This document shows positions 7,136 through 14,873 of a stretch of 64,000 nt of DNA, in pieces. Each line of letters starts with the position of its first letter. Within the stretch, counting starts at the first letter, position 1. The position numbers and the translations under genes were made by a program. This DNA is from Faecalibacterium sp. An121 (GTDB lineage Bacteria; Bacillota; Clostridia; Oscillospirales; Ruminococcaceae): the NCBI RefSeq assembly GCF_002160915.1, contig NZ_NFLM01000009.1:1-64000 (forward strand), in the 5' to 3' direction. The notes beneath the pieces were generated by a model. The model had not been told where the DNA came from and did not search any database. It saw nothing but the letters and a program-made list of their open reading frames with translations.

Positions 7136-8010
7136 TATACAGTTAAATCCAGCGGCAAATCTGAAATATCCTTTAGCCGCTTACCCTTCACTAGTGTTTC
7201 CAATGTTTCAACCGCATCTTCTGAGCCAACTTCGTTGACCGCACGAATTAGCTCATAAAGAGCAAAGTGGTATACACAATCAATATCGCCTGTTCCCAAC
7301 GCCAGTGATGCCAGACGGTTCGGCATAGGTTCCGCCGTAACTACAACGATATGAGGCAGATGTCCCTTCCTGTTTCGAATTAAATTCAGTGCCTCAGTAC
7401 GGCTGTTCTGTGCCCGATCACTTCTCATTGTAAATTTGGCTGATACACTTGCGTGTAGTATAGGTTTACCACCATTAGCTTTTCGAATATCTGCCATTTT
7501 GCTGACATCTTCATCAACGATACACTGGACAGCGTTGATTTCATCATCTTCATATAAATCACGATAGACCACTACATCTGGTGCCACTAAATAATCGTTT
7601 CCCAGAGCAGCTGCCAACTGCGCATTCTGTGTAGTAAGTGCGTTTAAATACGCAAGATGCTCATATTGAGCAAAATCACTTGTCTTTAGTTTATTGTTAT
7701 TTCCAAGCTGTAGGATAGTCCAACACCCTGGCCGTAAATTCTGAAGATGTGGAAAAGTCTCACGCAGAAAATCCATTGTAAGAATTTCGAACTGCTTGCC
7801 CAGCGTTTGCCCAGAAATCTTATCTACCGTATTCACAGCATGATGATGTTCATCAACTAAAATATCGATAATTTTCCTGGAAATGGCTTTTGAGCCTCGA
7901 CTACTAGTATCTGCATTCGAAGCTATACCAGCCGAAGTCAATGTGAGAGTATTTGTTTCAAATAACCGTTCGTGAAAGTGAAACCTCGCATTCGCTATCA
8001 ACGCTTCCAT
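7135..8010 (-). CDS. Type II restriction endonuclease, NgoMIV family (predicted GCCGGC)
   Basis: A 291-residue protein that aligns with NgoMIV essentially end to end, including the C-terminal KRLKDISDLPLDL and the LPHIVVVTAEP and GDIDCVYHFALYEL blocks. The NgoMIV active-site residues Glu70, Asp140, Lys187 and Glu201 correspond here to Glu75, Asp145, Lys192 and Glu206, a constant offset of five. The Cys next to the catalytic Lys is Ala here. I place the start at 8010 (MEALIANAR), matching the NgoMIV N-terminus and preceded by AAGGAG; an in-frame ATG at 8037 is less likely. It overlaps the methyltransferase gene by 53 bases. GCCGGC recognition is inferred from homology. Confidence 0.92.
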   Translation of the reverse strand: MEALIANARFHFHERLFETNTLTLTSAGIASNADTSSRGSKAISRKIIDILVDEHHHAVNTVDKISGQTLGKQFEILTMDFLRETFPHLQNLRPGCWTILQLGNNNKLKTSDFAQYEHLAYLNALTTQNAQLAAALGNDYLVAPDVVVYRDLYEDDEINAVQCIVDEDVSKMADIRKANGGKPILHASVSAKFTMRSDRAQNSRTEALNLIRNRKGHLPHIVVVTAEPMPNRLASLALGTGDIDCVYHFALYELIRAVNEVGSEDAVETLETLVKGKRLKDISDLPLDLTV

Positions 8011-8944
8011 GCTCAAGACACTCCTTAATCTTTTCACCTACTGCTTTCGCTACAGGAGGAGGAAATGCATTTCCTATCATCCGGCATGCCACCGTTTTTC
8101 TTTTTCCAAACGTCCAGGTATCTGGGAACCCTTGGATTCTTGCCATCATACGGCTCGTAAGCCGGGGCATTCCTTCAAAATCCCGTGCCGGTGCCTCATT
8201 TGCAATTCCCTTACCATCAACGCCAAGTTCCGCCCACGCATTACGCGCTCTCGTTGGGCCTAGGTCTGGACCACCGTGTTTTTTTGATCCGCCCACCAAT
8301 GTTGGGGCAATTCTATTGGCCTTAGCTGCCCAATCTTTCGCACCTACCCAACCATTTTCCGACATTAAATCATACAATGTTTTTCCAACAGTAGGTGCAC
8401 TGTTCGGGTCTTCATTCGGATAAGAAAACACTCCGGTCTGATCATTGCGAATTCCAATAATAATTACTCTGGGACGAAGTTGCGGAACTCCAAAATTCGA
8501 TGCGTTGAGCAATTTAATTTGCGTTTTATACCCCAAGTTCCGTATAGAGTTTAAAATGTGCATGCGGTACTCATCAAATCCTGAGTCTAAAAAGCCTCTA
8601 ACATTTTCAAGCATAACCGCACGAGGTTGAATCTCTTTTATCAGACGAATTGCTTCTGGGAACAAATCTCTATCATCATCTTTTCCCAACTGTTTGCCTG
8701 CCACCGAGAAAGGAGGGCAAGGGACTCCACCAGCAAATAAATCTACTCCATGATAAGGACGACCATCAAAATTGTGTACATCTGCACAGATAACATTCCA
8801 CTCCGGCCGGTTTTCTTTTAAAACTTTACAGTAATCCGTTTCGTATTCTACTAATGCCACGTGAGTAAAACCAGCCATGGCAAGACCCAAAGCCTGTCCT
8901 CCAGCTCCTGCACATATTTCGACACAAGTTAAGGGGCGCTGCAT
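7958..8944 (-). CDS. DNA (cytosine-5) methyltransferase of the restriction system
   Basis: A 328-residue C5-MTase with the ordered motifs: motif I EICAGAGGQALG (9-20), motif IV GGVPCPPFSVAG with catalytic Cys76, motif VI MLENVRGF, motif VIII QLRPRVIIIGI and motif X RMIGNAFPPPVAKAVG near the C-terminus. It transfers methyl groups from S-adenosylmethionine to cytosine at the host copies of the restriction site. Start at 8944 has AGGAGA nine bases upstream. It is the second gene of the operon, 46 bases after the small XRE regulator, and its end overlaps the endonuclease gene. Confidence 0.96.
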   Translation of the reverse strand: MQRPLTCVEICAGAGGQALGLAMAGFTHVALVEYETDYCKVLKENRPEWNVICADVHNFDGRPYHGVDLFAGGVPCPPFSVAGKQLGKDDDRDLFPEAIRLIKEIQPRAVMLENVRGFLDSGFDEYRMHILNSIRNLGYKTQIKLLNASNFGVPQLRPRVIIIGIRNDQTGVFSYPNEDPNSAPTVGKTLYDLMSENGWVGAKDWAAKANRIAPTLVGGSKKHGGPDLGPTRARNAWAELGVDGKGIANEAPARDFEGMPRLTSRMMARIQGFPDTWTFGKRKTVACRMIGNAFPPPVAKAVGEKIKECLEHGSVDSECEVSLSRTVI

Positions 8945-8990
8945 ATATTTTATCTCCTAACCGTTCTTTTTTCGAATATCTATTCAGATT

Positions 8991-9194
8991 TTATTCTTCT
9001 ACAAATTCTACAATTTCCCCGATATCACACGATAAAGTTTGGCAAATTCGATGAAGACTCTCCATCGATACATATTCATTCTTGCTCATTTTGGCCAGCA
9101 CATTGAAACTAATGCCTGCAGCATCTTTTAACTCGGTTCGATTCATCTTTTTATCAATCAGCATCTTCCATAGCTTATCATAACTGACTGGCAT
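8991..9194 (-). CDS. Small XRE-family regulator of the restriction operon
   Basis: A 67-residue Cro/C1-type HTH protein: LIDKKMNRTELKDAAGISFNVLAKMSKNE covers the HTH, followed by a short dimerisation tail. First gene of the minus-strand operon, directly downstream of a near-consensus promoter and upstream of the methyltransferase. Controller (C) proteins of type II systems occupy this place and have this size, so it may time methyltransferase and endonuclease expression; it may equally be a simple autorepressor. GGAGA lies very close to the ATG. Confidence 0.88.
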   Translation of the reverse strand: MPVSYDKLWKMLIDKKMNRTELKDAAGISFNVLAKMSKNEYVSMESLHRICQTLSCDIGEIVEFVEE

Positions 9195-9229
9195 TCTCCA
9201 TTCTCCATTTCATTGTTGATTTGTTTTAT

Positions 9230-9258
9230 ATTATACCATATTGTCCACATATCATCAA
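9230..9258 (-). promoter_or_regulatory. Promoter of the restriction/defence operon
   Basis: Minus-strand TTGATG (9253-9258), 17-base spacer, TATAAT (9230-9235), 36 bases before the XRE start. Any C-protein box would be expected here, but I could not define a clear symmetric operator. Confidence 0.75.
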
Positions 9259-9291
9259 GATAATCTCATTAAATCGTGAGTTGCATAAAAT

Positions 9292-9762
9292 CTACGTGTA
9301 TTCACAGATTGTTGTTCCTAGAATCGCTATTTTCAATTGATTATTGTTTTTTCTTCTCTTTGCATACTCCACCAGTGCTCTGGCATTGCTCCCCGGCTGC
9401 CAGGCATAGGCAATCAGATAGTCCACATGATCCACAACGTAGCGGTTTGCCGCCACGATGGCTGCCCTATAGGGTACTTTTTCCATTCCAGGAGGGTAGA
9501 ACAAGCTGTCAAAGCCCTCCGGCCTCTGGATAGGCCTCTTTGCTGGATGATAAGGAAGCAACAGGGTCAGCTCCATTTCCGGGTACCGAACCTTCGACTC
9601 CTTCACTGCCCTGGCAGCAAGGCTGTCAAACCTGCCATAGTGCCCTACAATGAACTCCCCCACCCCAAGTTCTGTGATATGGCGCTCCACTTCAGCCAAC
9701 AATGCCGGGTAAATGGTATCCGGGGCATCTCTATGGCCAATGAAAAAGCAGGTCTTCTTCAT
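9292..9762 (-). CDS. SLOG-family nucleotide-binding protein
   Basis: A 156-residue Rossmann-like protein of the SLOG (DprA/Smf, YspA-like) superfamily. FFIGHRDAP near the N-terminus, GVGEFIVGHYGRFDSLAARAV in the middle and the late YLIAYAWQPGSNARALVEYA are typical. SLOG domains are thought to bind nucleotides or nucleotide-derived ligands. I chose ATG 9762 because GGGAGGG precedes it; in-frame codons upstream to 10077 lie across the divergent promoter. Such genes are frequent cargo on clostridial mobile elements. Function unknown. Confidence 0.85.
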   Translation of the reverse strand: MKKTCFFIGHRDAPDTIYPALLAEVERHITELGVGEFIVGHYGRFDSLAARAVKESKVRYPEMELTLLLPYHPAKRPIQRPEGFDSLFYPPGMEKVPYRAAIVAANRYVVDHVDYLIAYAWQPGSNARALVEYAKRRKNNNQLKIAILGTTICEYT

Positions 9763-9799
9763 AGTCTGCCCTCCCTTCATAGTTGCGTAACTCGTTAAA

Positions 9800-9847
9800 A
9801 TTATACGATATAAATGATTAACTTGCAACGAATTGTAAAAGTATAAT
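9800..9847. promoter_or_regulatory. Divergent promoter region with possible operator
   Basis: Minus strand: TTGCAA (9823-9828), 17-base spacer, TATAAT (9800-9805) for the SLOG gene. Plus strand: TATAAT at 9842-9847 for the XRE gene, with a weaker -35. The interrupted palindrome TTGCAACGAATTGTAA (9823-9838) lies between them and is a plausible site for the divergently encoded XRE protein. Confidence 0.65.
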
Positions 9848-9879
9848 TTACGAAAAACACAATCAAAGGGGTGACTCAG

Positions 9880-10185
9880 GTGAAGGACATTCTTTCTGTT
9901 ATCACCGCATATCGAGAAGAACGAGGCTGGACCGAATACCAGCTTGCAGAGCGTTCCGGTCTCCCACAGTCCACTATTTCTTCCTGGTATCGGAAAAATA
10001 TGATTCCCACCATCCCCTCCCTGGAAAAGATTTGTACTGCTTTTGGAATCACTCTTTCCCAGCTGTTTGCCGAGCAAGATGATCCCGTTGCTTTAACAGA
10101 TTCGCAGAAAAAGCTTTTGGAATCCTGGGCCAGGTTGACCGAGGAGCAGCAGGCTGTGGTGTTTGCCCTAATTGAAAAGATGTAA
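9880..10185 (+). CDS. XRE-family transcriptional regulator
   Basis: About 101 residues with an N-terminal Cro/C1 HTH (YREERGWTEYQLAERSGLPQ, then STISSWYRKNMIPTIPSLEKI) and a C-terminal helix ending in EEQQAVVFALIEKM, typical of small plasmid and element repressors. A GTG at 9871 is possible, but AAAGGGGTGA is ideally spaced (5 bases) for the GTG at 9880. Divergent from the SLOG gene; probably controls that intergenic region. Confidence 0.88.
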   Translation: MKDILSVITAYREERGWTEYQLAERSGLPQSTISSWYRKNMIPTIPSLEKICTAFGITLSQLFAEQDDPVALTDSQKKLLESWARLTEEQQAVVFALIEKM

Positions 10186-10199
10186 TCAGGTGATCTCCC

Positions 10200-10442
10200 T
10201 TGTGTATCGGTGAAGCTGTCAAAGATCGGATTCTGGAGCTATGCCGGGAGAAAAACATTTCCATCAACAAGCTGAGCACCATGAGCGGTGTCACCCAGTC
10301 CACCGTGAACAACATCGTCAGTGGCCGCAATCGGAGCGCCACCATTTCCACCATCAAAAAGCTTTGCGATGGCCTGGGAATTACCATCGAGCAGTTCTTT
10401 GATTCCGACCTGTTCCGGGATCTGGATCAGGAACTCCAGTAA
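10200..10442 (+). CDS. XRE-family regulator (TTG start)
   Basis: An 80-residue HTH protein: ILELCREKNISINKLSTMSG then STVNNIVSGRN form the HTH, followed by TISTIKKLCDGLGITIEQFF, the usual tail of YozG-like XRE proteins. The only in-frame start is TTG at 10200, with AGGTGA at 7-base spacing. It begins 14 bases after the preceding XRE gene, so the two form an operon. Confidence 0.88.
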   Translation: MCIGEAVKDRILELCREKNISINKLSTMSGVTQSTVNNIVSGRNRSATISTIKKLCDGLGITIEQFFDSDLFRDLDQELQ

Positions 10443-10446
10443 AACA

Positions 10447-10496
10447 AAAAAGCCCGCCTGCACCCGTGCATCAGCTGTACGGATACAGGCGGTTTA
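10447..10496. terminator. Hairpin between convergent genes
   Basis: CCGCCTG (about 10454-10460) pairs with CAGGCGG (about 10486-10492) around a long loop, with A6 on the left and a T-rich right side. It lies between the XRE gene and the convergent relaxase gene. Confidence 0.5.
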
Positions 10497-10518
10497 TCAT
10501 TTCATACGGTACTGTTCT

Positions 10519-11778
10519 TTAGATTTTCTCCTTCTGGGGCTTGGCCTTTGGGCGTTCAAAAAGATGCCAGAGTTTGTTCCTTTCAATCTCTGTTTCATAG
10601 CTCTGGAGCTTCTTTTTCAGGGCTACATTTTCCTGTTCAAGGCCTACTGTGCTCAGCTGGCGCCGGACTGATTTATACTCCTGTAATTCCGCATTCAAAG
10701 CAGCCACTTTGGTCTTCAGTTCCCCGATCAGCTTATTGGCGGCATCCAAAGCTTTCTTGAAGCCAACCGCTTTATGCTCCTGGGTACAGTACTTCTTGGC
10801 AGCGGCTGAAATGGCTTCATATTCCGAGCGCTCCAGAATTACCTTGGAGGAAAACGGAACGGGCCGGGCTTCGATCTGTTCTAATTTCTGGATCTCCACC
10901 TGCTGCCTCTGGACCTTCTCCAGCTTCTTTTCCAGAGAGGCTGCCTGCTGCTCTTTCTGCTGGGTCTGCTCGGTCAGGGCTGCCAGCCTTTCCTGCTCCT
11001 TCTGAACCTTAAACTGGGTCACGGTCAAATGCTCCTCCGAGCTGTCACGTTCTCCTCGTTCAATATCGGTATACCCCGCTTCCTGCATATACCGGAAGAA
11101 GTCATCCTGGAGGACGCTGTAGGATTTCTTGAGGATTGGTTTTCCCTTCTCGGTCCTCAATGGCTCACCAGTGGTTTCGTCCAGGATAGGTTTGGAAGCC
11201 CACTTCTTGCTCATACTGACCTGCATGATGGTCTCCTTCACCTTTCCCACCAGGGACTTATCTTTGCAGCGTTTGGTCCAAAGGATTTGCTTTTCTACCA
11301 CCGGGACATACACCACATGGAGGTGGTAGTGGTAGACATCCTGACCCAGGGCATCCGACATGGCCCGGTTGCGTTCATCGGCATGCATGACCGCGGACAG
11401 GATATACTGCTCCCCGCCCACAATCTTGATAGCTGCCTGGTAGGCAGCCTCGTAAAATTCTTTGGCGAACTCATACCCGCCCCGGTTGAAGAAGTAAGCA
11501 GAGTTCACGTCAAAGACTAGCTCTCCATACCGGAAGGCATCCTCCTTGAGGCCGCGGGTGGAGATGACGCCGGCTGCCTCCATTCGCTCAAACTGCTCTA
11601 AATAGCTGCCATCCGGCTTCTTGAAATGGGCGTTTAGGTGGGAGCGTTCCGGGACAATATCCGGGTTAACGTAGGAGTCCTTCTCGCGCTCGTTGTGCTG
11701 CTGGGCATTTTTCAATTTCTGTGTGGTCAATCTCATATTCCTCGCGCTGGTACGGTCGATACCGTCGCCTCTTGCCAT
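10519..11778 (-). CDS. mobV: MobV-family relaxase (Mob_Pre)
   Basis: A 419-residue plasmid-type relaxase that would nick oriT and pilot single-stranded DNA during mobilization. The N-terminal Mob_Pre domain has the RNMRLTTQKLKNAQQHNERE opening, HADERNRAMSDALG and the histidine cluster YHYHLHVVYVP (about 146-156) that binds the metal. Residues from about 270 onward are a long coiled coil. AAAGGAG lies five bases before the ATG. It is the last minus-strand gene of the mobilization block; the hairpin-rich region just upstream is the probable oriT. Confidence 0.93.
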   Translation of the reverse strand: MARGDGIDRTSARNMRLTTQKLKNAQQHNEREKDSYVNPDIVPERSHLNAHFKKPDGSYLEQFERMEAAGVISTRGLKEDAFRYGELVFDVNSAYFFNRGGYEFAKEFYEAAYQAAIKIVGGEQYILSAVMHADERNRAMSDALGQDVYHYHLHVVYVPVVEKQILWTKRCKDKSLVGKVKETIMQVSMSKKWASKPILDETTGEPLRTEKGKPILKKSYSVLQDDFFRYMQEAGYTDIERGERDSSEEHLTVTQFKVQKEQERLAALTEQTQQKEQQAASLEKKLEKVQRQQVEIQKLEQIEARPVPFSSKVILERSEYEAISAAAKKYCTQEHKAVGFKKALDAANKLIGELKTKVAALNAELQEYKSVRRQLSTVGLEQENVALKKKLQSYETEIERNKLWHLFERPKAKPQKEKI

Positions 11779-12096
11779 AGCGCTCCTTTCTCGCCCACTG
11801 GGCGGCAGATACGGGGAGGCTCGGGAGATGCACTTCTGCGGAAGTGTAATAACCCACTATGACACTTTCAGCCTGAGGCTGCAAAGTGCCGTGGGCTCTC
11901 CGAGGGGGATTGCGGCTCCTGCGGGAGCCGCTCTGGTCTGCGGTCAAATAAGGAATCCCGCAGACCAGTCAGGGCCATCAGCCCTGCGCAGACTCGCCTC
12001 CCCACGGTGTGCTCATTTTGCAATCTGTGACGGTTGTGACGATGGTGACGGTACTTTATACACCCCTTTCAGGCATCGTCACAACCGTCACCATCG
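11779..12096. other. Non-coding mobilization/replication region (oriT candidate)
   Basis: 318 bases without a gene between the relaxase and repA-like genes. It holds a small hairpin at 11831-11846, a hairpin at 11912-11931 (GCGGCTCC with GGAGCCGC), an 11-bp stem at 11933-11943 with 11958-11968, and the iteron-type inverted repeat at 12027-12100. Structure of this kind beside a MobV gene is typical of oriT. Confidence 0.65.
11831..11846. other. oriT hairpin (candidate)
   Basis: CACTTC-TGCG-GAAGTG followed by TAATAACCCACTATGAC. A short perfect hairpin directly before an A/T-rich stretch upstream of a MobV relaxase gene resembles MobV-type oriT sites. The nick position is not determined. Confidence 0.5.
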
Positions 12097-12100
12097 TCAC
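12027..12100. repeat. Two inverted clusters of 9-bp GTGACG iterons
   Basis: Plus strand: three tandem units GTGACGGTT, GTGACGATG, GTGACGGTA (12027-12053). Minus strand: three units of the same type (12074-12100). The two clusters share an 18-bp perfect inverted repeat (12027-12044 with 12074-12091). The right cluster runs into the repA-like stop codon (12097-12099). Likely replication initiator or relaxosome binding sites. Confidence 0.8.
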
Positions 12101-13263
12101 GTCTGGGCGGCTGCCAGTGCCAAACTGATCCGGCTGCCGTTCCGGCCATGGGTATTTTCATATCGGATATTAAAGTCATTGAACAGCTTGGATGCCCGGA
12201 CATTCAGCCGTTTGGTCAGGGCGTTGGCCTGGAGTTCCAGCCCCAGGGCCGCAATCAGTTCAGTGGCACTTCCCTGCCAGGTGGGAGCCTCTGCCGTGAG
12301 CAGAGCCGCCACCTTTTCCAGAAGCGGGTCTGGGGGCTCCTTCCAGAGCTCTTTCTCTGCGTGGTCAAACTCCCAGAGTAGCCGTTCTTCATCCCGCACC
12401 AGGTAAACTCGCTGGTCCGGCTGATCTCGACCAACCACATCCAGCATTGCTGTCCCGTTGGTCCGCTTCTCCTTTTGGAGAACAAAGGCACCGTCTGCAC
12501 AGCCCAGCAGACCCGTGGTGCCGGAAATCATATCAAACTTATCCCCTGCCGGGGTTTTCCGGGTATGATGGACAATCAGCAGGCAGATGCCATGCTTGTC
12601 CGCGAACTGTTTGAGGCTCCCGATGATCTGGTAGTCCTCTGAGTAGCTGTAGCCGTCTCCTGCCGCTTCCCGGACTTTCTGCAAGGTGTCAATGATGACC
12701 AACCGAGTATCTGGATGTTCCTTGATGAAATACTCCAGCTGTTCATCCAAGCCGTTTCCCAGCTGCTTGGCATCGGTGGCAAAGTGAAGCCGGTCGGTCC
12801 CTTCTACACCGAACATTCGGAACATCCGTTCCTGTAGTCTGCGGTGATCATCTTCCAGAGCCAGGTACAAAACTGTTCCCGGATTGACCTTATACTCCCA
12901 TAAATCCTGCCCAGTGCTGACATGATAAGCGATCTGTGCCACCAGGAAGGATTTGCCCACCTTGGGAGCGCCAGCAAAGAGATAAGTCCCCGTATACAGC
13001 AGCCCTTCGATGACTGGAGGCTTGCTCTGATAAGCGGTGTCAAACAGAGTCTGCAAGGTAACAGTGGGCAGATATTCCGGAGCCATCATCTTCTGCCGCA
13101 GACGTGCCCGCTCCCGCATACTCAGCTTTGATTTTTCATCGGTTTCATTGATTTTTTCATCCGAAACTGGTATACTTTCTACTGTAAAGGTTTGATTGGA
13201 CTGCCCCTCATCTGCGCCAACAGATGAGCCAGGGGCAGTCTTTTCTTTTGCGTCAATTTCCAT
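12097..13263 (-). CDS. RepA-like AAA/RecA-fold ATPase
   Basis: A 388-residue AAA_25-type ATPase related to hexameric helicase RepA of RSF1010. Walker A is FAGAPKVGKSF (about 96-106), TVLYLALEDD follows, Walker B is RLVIIDTLQKV (about 188-198) and LLIVHHTRK is the sensor strand. The C-terminal part resembles a winged helix. It overlaps the MobC-like gene by 11 bases and its stop lies inside the iteron cluster. Probably assists element replication or strand unwinding after excision. Confidence 0.88.
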   Translation of the reverse strand: MEIDAKEKTAPGSSVGADEGQSNQTFTVESIPVSDEKINETDEKSKLSMRERARLRQKMMAPEYLPTVTLQTLFDTAYQSKPPVIEGLLYTGTYLFAGAPKVGKSFLVAQIAYHVSTGQDLWEYKVNPGTVLYLALEDDHRRLQERMFRMFGVEGTDRLHFATDAKQLGNGLDEQLEYFIKEHPDTRLVIIDTLQKVREAAGDGYSYSEDYQIIGSLKQFADKHGICLLIVHHTRKTPAGDKFDMISGTTGLLGCADGAFVLQKEKRTNGTAMLDVVGRDQPDQRVYLVRDEERLLWEFDHAEKELWKEPPDPLLEKVAALLTAEAPTWQGSATELIAALGLELQANALTKRLNVRASKLFNDFNIRYENTHGRNGSRISLALAAAQT

Positions 13264-13588
13264 AGGCAGATTCCTCCTTCATTCCATCCAGAATGACAGT
13301 GATCATCTGGATTACTTCCAGCAGTTCATGGTCTGTTTTTGCTCCGGCTTCAATTCGTTGAAGCTCCTCCAAAACGGCCGCCAGCTGCTCCCGCAATGCC
13401 TTGAATACCCGGGGATTTCCCTGGACGATCACCTCCCTTCCCAGCAGCCGGCGGGTGATATAGTCCTGCTTGGTCAGCCCGGACAATTTCACATAGGTTT
13501 CCAGCTGCCTATCCTCCTCCGGCGACACCCGAAATGCTACGGTTTTATTCCGCCAGCGGTTGCATTCATCACGGTTTTTGTGTGACAT
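13253..13588 (-). CDS. MobC-like relaxosome accessory protein
   Basis: A 111-residue protein with an N-terminal ribbon-helix-helix-like segment (NKTVAFRVSPEEDRQLETYVKLSGLTKQDYI) and a helical C-terminus, the pattern of plasmid mobilization relaxosome proteins. It would bind oriT next to the relaxase. It starts two bases after the integrase stop and overlaps the repA-like gene, so it belongs to the xis-int-mobC-repA transcript. Confidence 0.82.
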   Translation of the reverse strand: MSHKNRDECNRWRNKTVAFRVSPEEDRQLETYVKLSGLTKQDYITRRLLGREVIVQGNPRVFKALREQLAAVLEELQRIEAGAKTDHELLEVIQMITVILDGMKEESAYGN

Positions 13589-13590
13589 AT

Positions 13591-14673
13591 TTATGCTCCT
13601 TCCTTGTCTTTTAACTGATCCAGTTGATTTGCCATCTCAGTCTGCCGGTTCGGGAACAGATGTGCATACCGATACGTGATGTCAACGCTTTCATGCCCTA
13701 CCCGGTCCGCAATTGCCAAAGCTGTAAAACCCATATCAATCAGCAAACTGATATGACTGTGCCGCAGGTCATGAATCCGTATTCTCTTTACCCCAGTCTG
13801 CTTACAGCCGCGATCCATTTCTCGATGAAGGTAGCTTTTGGTAATCGGAAATATACGATCATTCGATTCAACTCCATACAGCTGTTTCAGGTAGTCCTGA
13901 ATCTCGTCACAAAGGAACTGCGGCATCTGGACCACACGAACACTCTTAGGAGTCTTGGGGGTAGTGATAAGGTCTTGTCCATGGATTCTTTGATAAGACT
14001 TTGTGATCGAAACAGTCCGTTTCTGAAAATCAAAATCAGAGGGTGTCAAGGCCAGCAATTCACCCTCGCGGATGCCACACCAGTACAGCATCTCAAAGGC
14101 ATAGAAAGACATCGGTTTGTCCATCATGGCATCTGAAAATTTGGTATATTCTTCACGGGTCCAGAACAGCATTTCTTTGCGTTCTTCCTTCCCCATATTC
14201 CCGGCACGCTGCGCCGGATTCACCTGCAGCCCATAATAGCGGATGGCATGATTAAAAATCGCACTGAGCTGATTGTGAACCGTTTTTAAATACGTGGCCG
14301 AAAGCGGTTTACCATGCCAATCTTTCAGCTCGCGGATTTCATTCTGCCAGCAAATAATATCCCTGGCCGTGATTTCCGAGAGCTTGCGTTTGCCGAAATA
14401 GGGCAGAATTTTCTTCTGAATGATGCTCTCTTTTGTGATCCAGGTATTGAGTTTTAATTTAGGTTTAATATCTCTTTCATAAAGCTTCGCGAACTGCTCG
14501 AACGTCATATTGATGTCAGCTCGTTTTGACATTAAAAATTGACGTTCCCATTCCTGCGCTTCTCTCTTGGTCGCAAATCCTCGCTTGAGTTTTTGCTGAC
14601 GTTCCCCTTTCCAGTCGGTGTACCGAAACTGAACATACCAGGTACCGTTTTTCTTATTTTTAAATGCTCCCAT
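13591..14673 (-). CDS. int: Tyrosine site-specific integrase
   Basis: A 360-residue phage-type integrase for insertion and excision of the element. The AP2-like arm-binding N-terminus (GTWYVQFRYTDWKGERQQK) and SAM-like core-binding domain precede the catalytic domain with Arg202 (CGIREGELLAL), His300-x-x-Arg303 (HDLRHSHIS), His326 (GHES) and the nucleophile Tyr335 (ITYRYAHLFP). Length is normal and all residues are intact. It follows the excisionase-like gene by two bases. Its position near the guaA end and the flanking core and arm repeats identify its probable target. Confidence 0.95.
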   Translation of the reverse strand: MGAFKNKKNGTWYVQFRYTDWKGERQQKLKRGFATKREAQEWERQFLMSKRADINMTFEQFAKLYERDIKPKLKLNTWITKESIIQKKILPYFGKRKLSEITARDIICWQNEIRELKDWHGKPLSATYLKTVHNQLSAIFNHAIRYYGLQVNPAQRAGNMGKEERKEMLFWTREEYTKFSDAMMDKPMSFYAFEMLYWCGIREGELLALTPSDFDFQKRTVSITKSYQRIHGQDLITTPKTPKSVRVVQMPQFLCDEIQDYLKQLYGVESNDRIFPITKSYLHREMDRGCKQTGVKRIRIHDLRHSHISLLIDMGFTALAIADRVGHESVDITYRYAHLFPNRQTEMANQLDQLKDKEGA

Positions 14674-14675
14674 AC

Positions 14676-14873
14676 TTACCCTCCTGTTTCATTTTCGCTG
14701 TAGCACAGCTTCTTCATGAAATACTTGCGGTTGACCCGGCCTGAGACGGTGATATATCCCATCTGGGCCATTTCTTTGTTCAGTTGGTGGACAATCTTAT
14801 AGGCGTGAGATTTGGAGATACCCAAAGTCTCCGCCACCTCTTCCACTCGCATAAAAATCTTTTCTTCGCTCAT
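14676..14873 (-). CDS. Excisionase-like HTH protein
   Basis: A 65-residue winged-HTH protein: RVEEVAETLGISKSHAYKIV then a basic GRVNRKYFMKKL wing. Small proteins of this type next to a tyrosine integrase direct excision or regulate int. I chose ATG 14873, preceded by AGGAGG at 7-base spacing. It begins the minus-strand integration/mobilization operon and has a leader of nearly 400 bases. Confidence 0.85.
   Translation of the reverse strand: MSEEKIFMRVEEVAETLGISKSHAYKIVHQLNKEMAQMGYITVSGRVNRKYFMKKLCYSENETGG

Noticed and set aside
9763-10077. N-terminal extension of the SLOG protein to 10077
   Set aside because: It would run across the divergent promoter and the XRE gene; ATG 9762 has a proper ribosome binding site and matches family length.
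9880-10442. Toxin-antitoxin pair
   Set aside because: Both proteins are plain XRE regulators; neither has a toxin fold.
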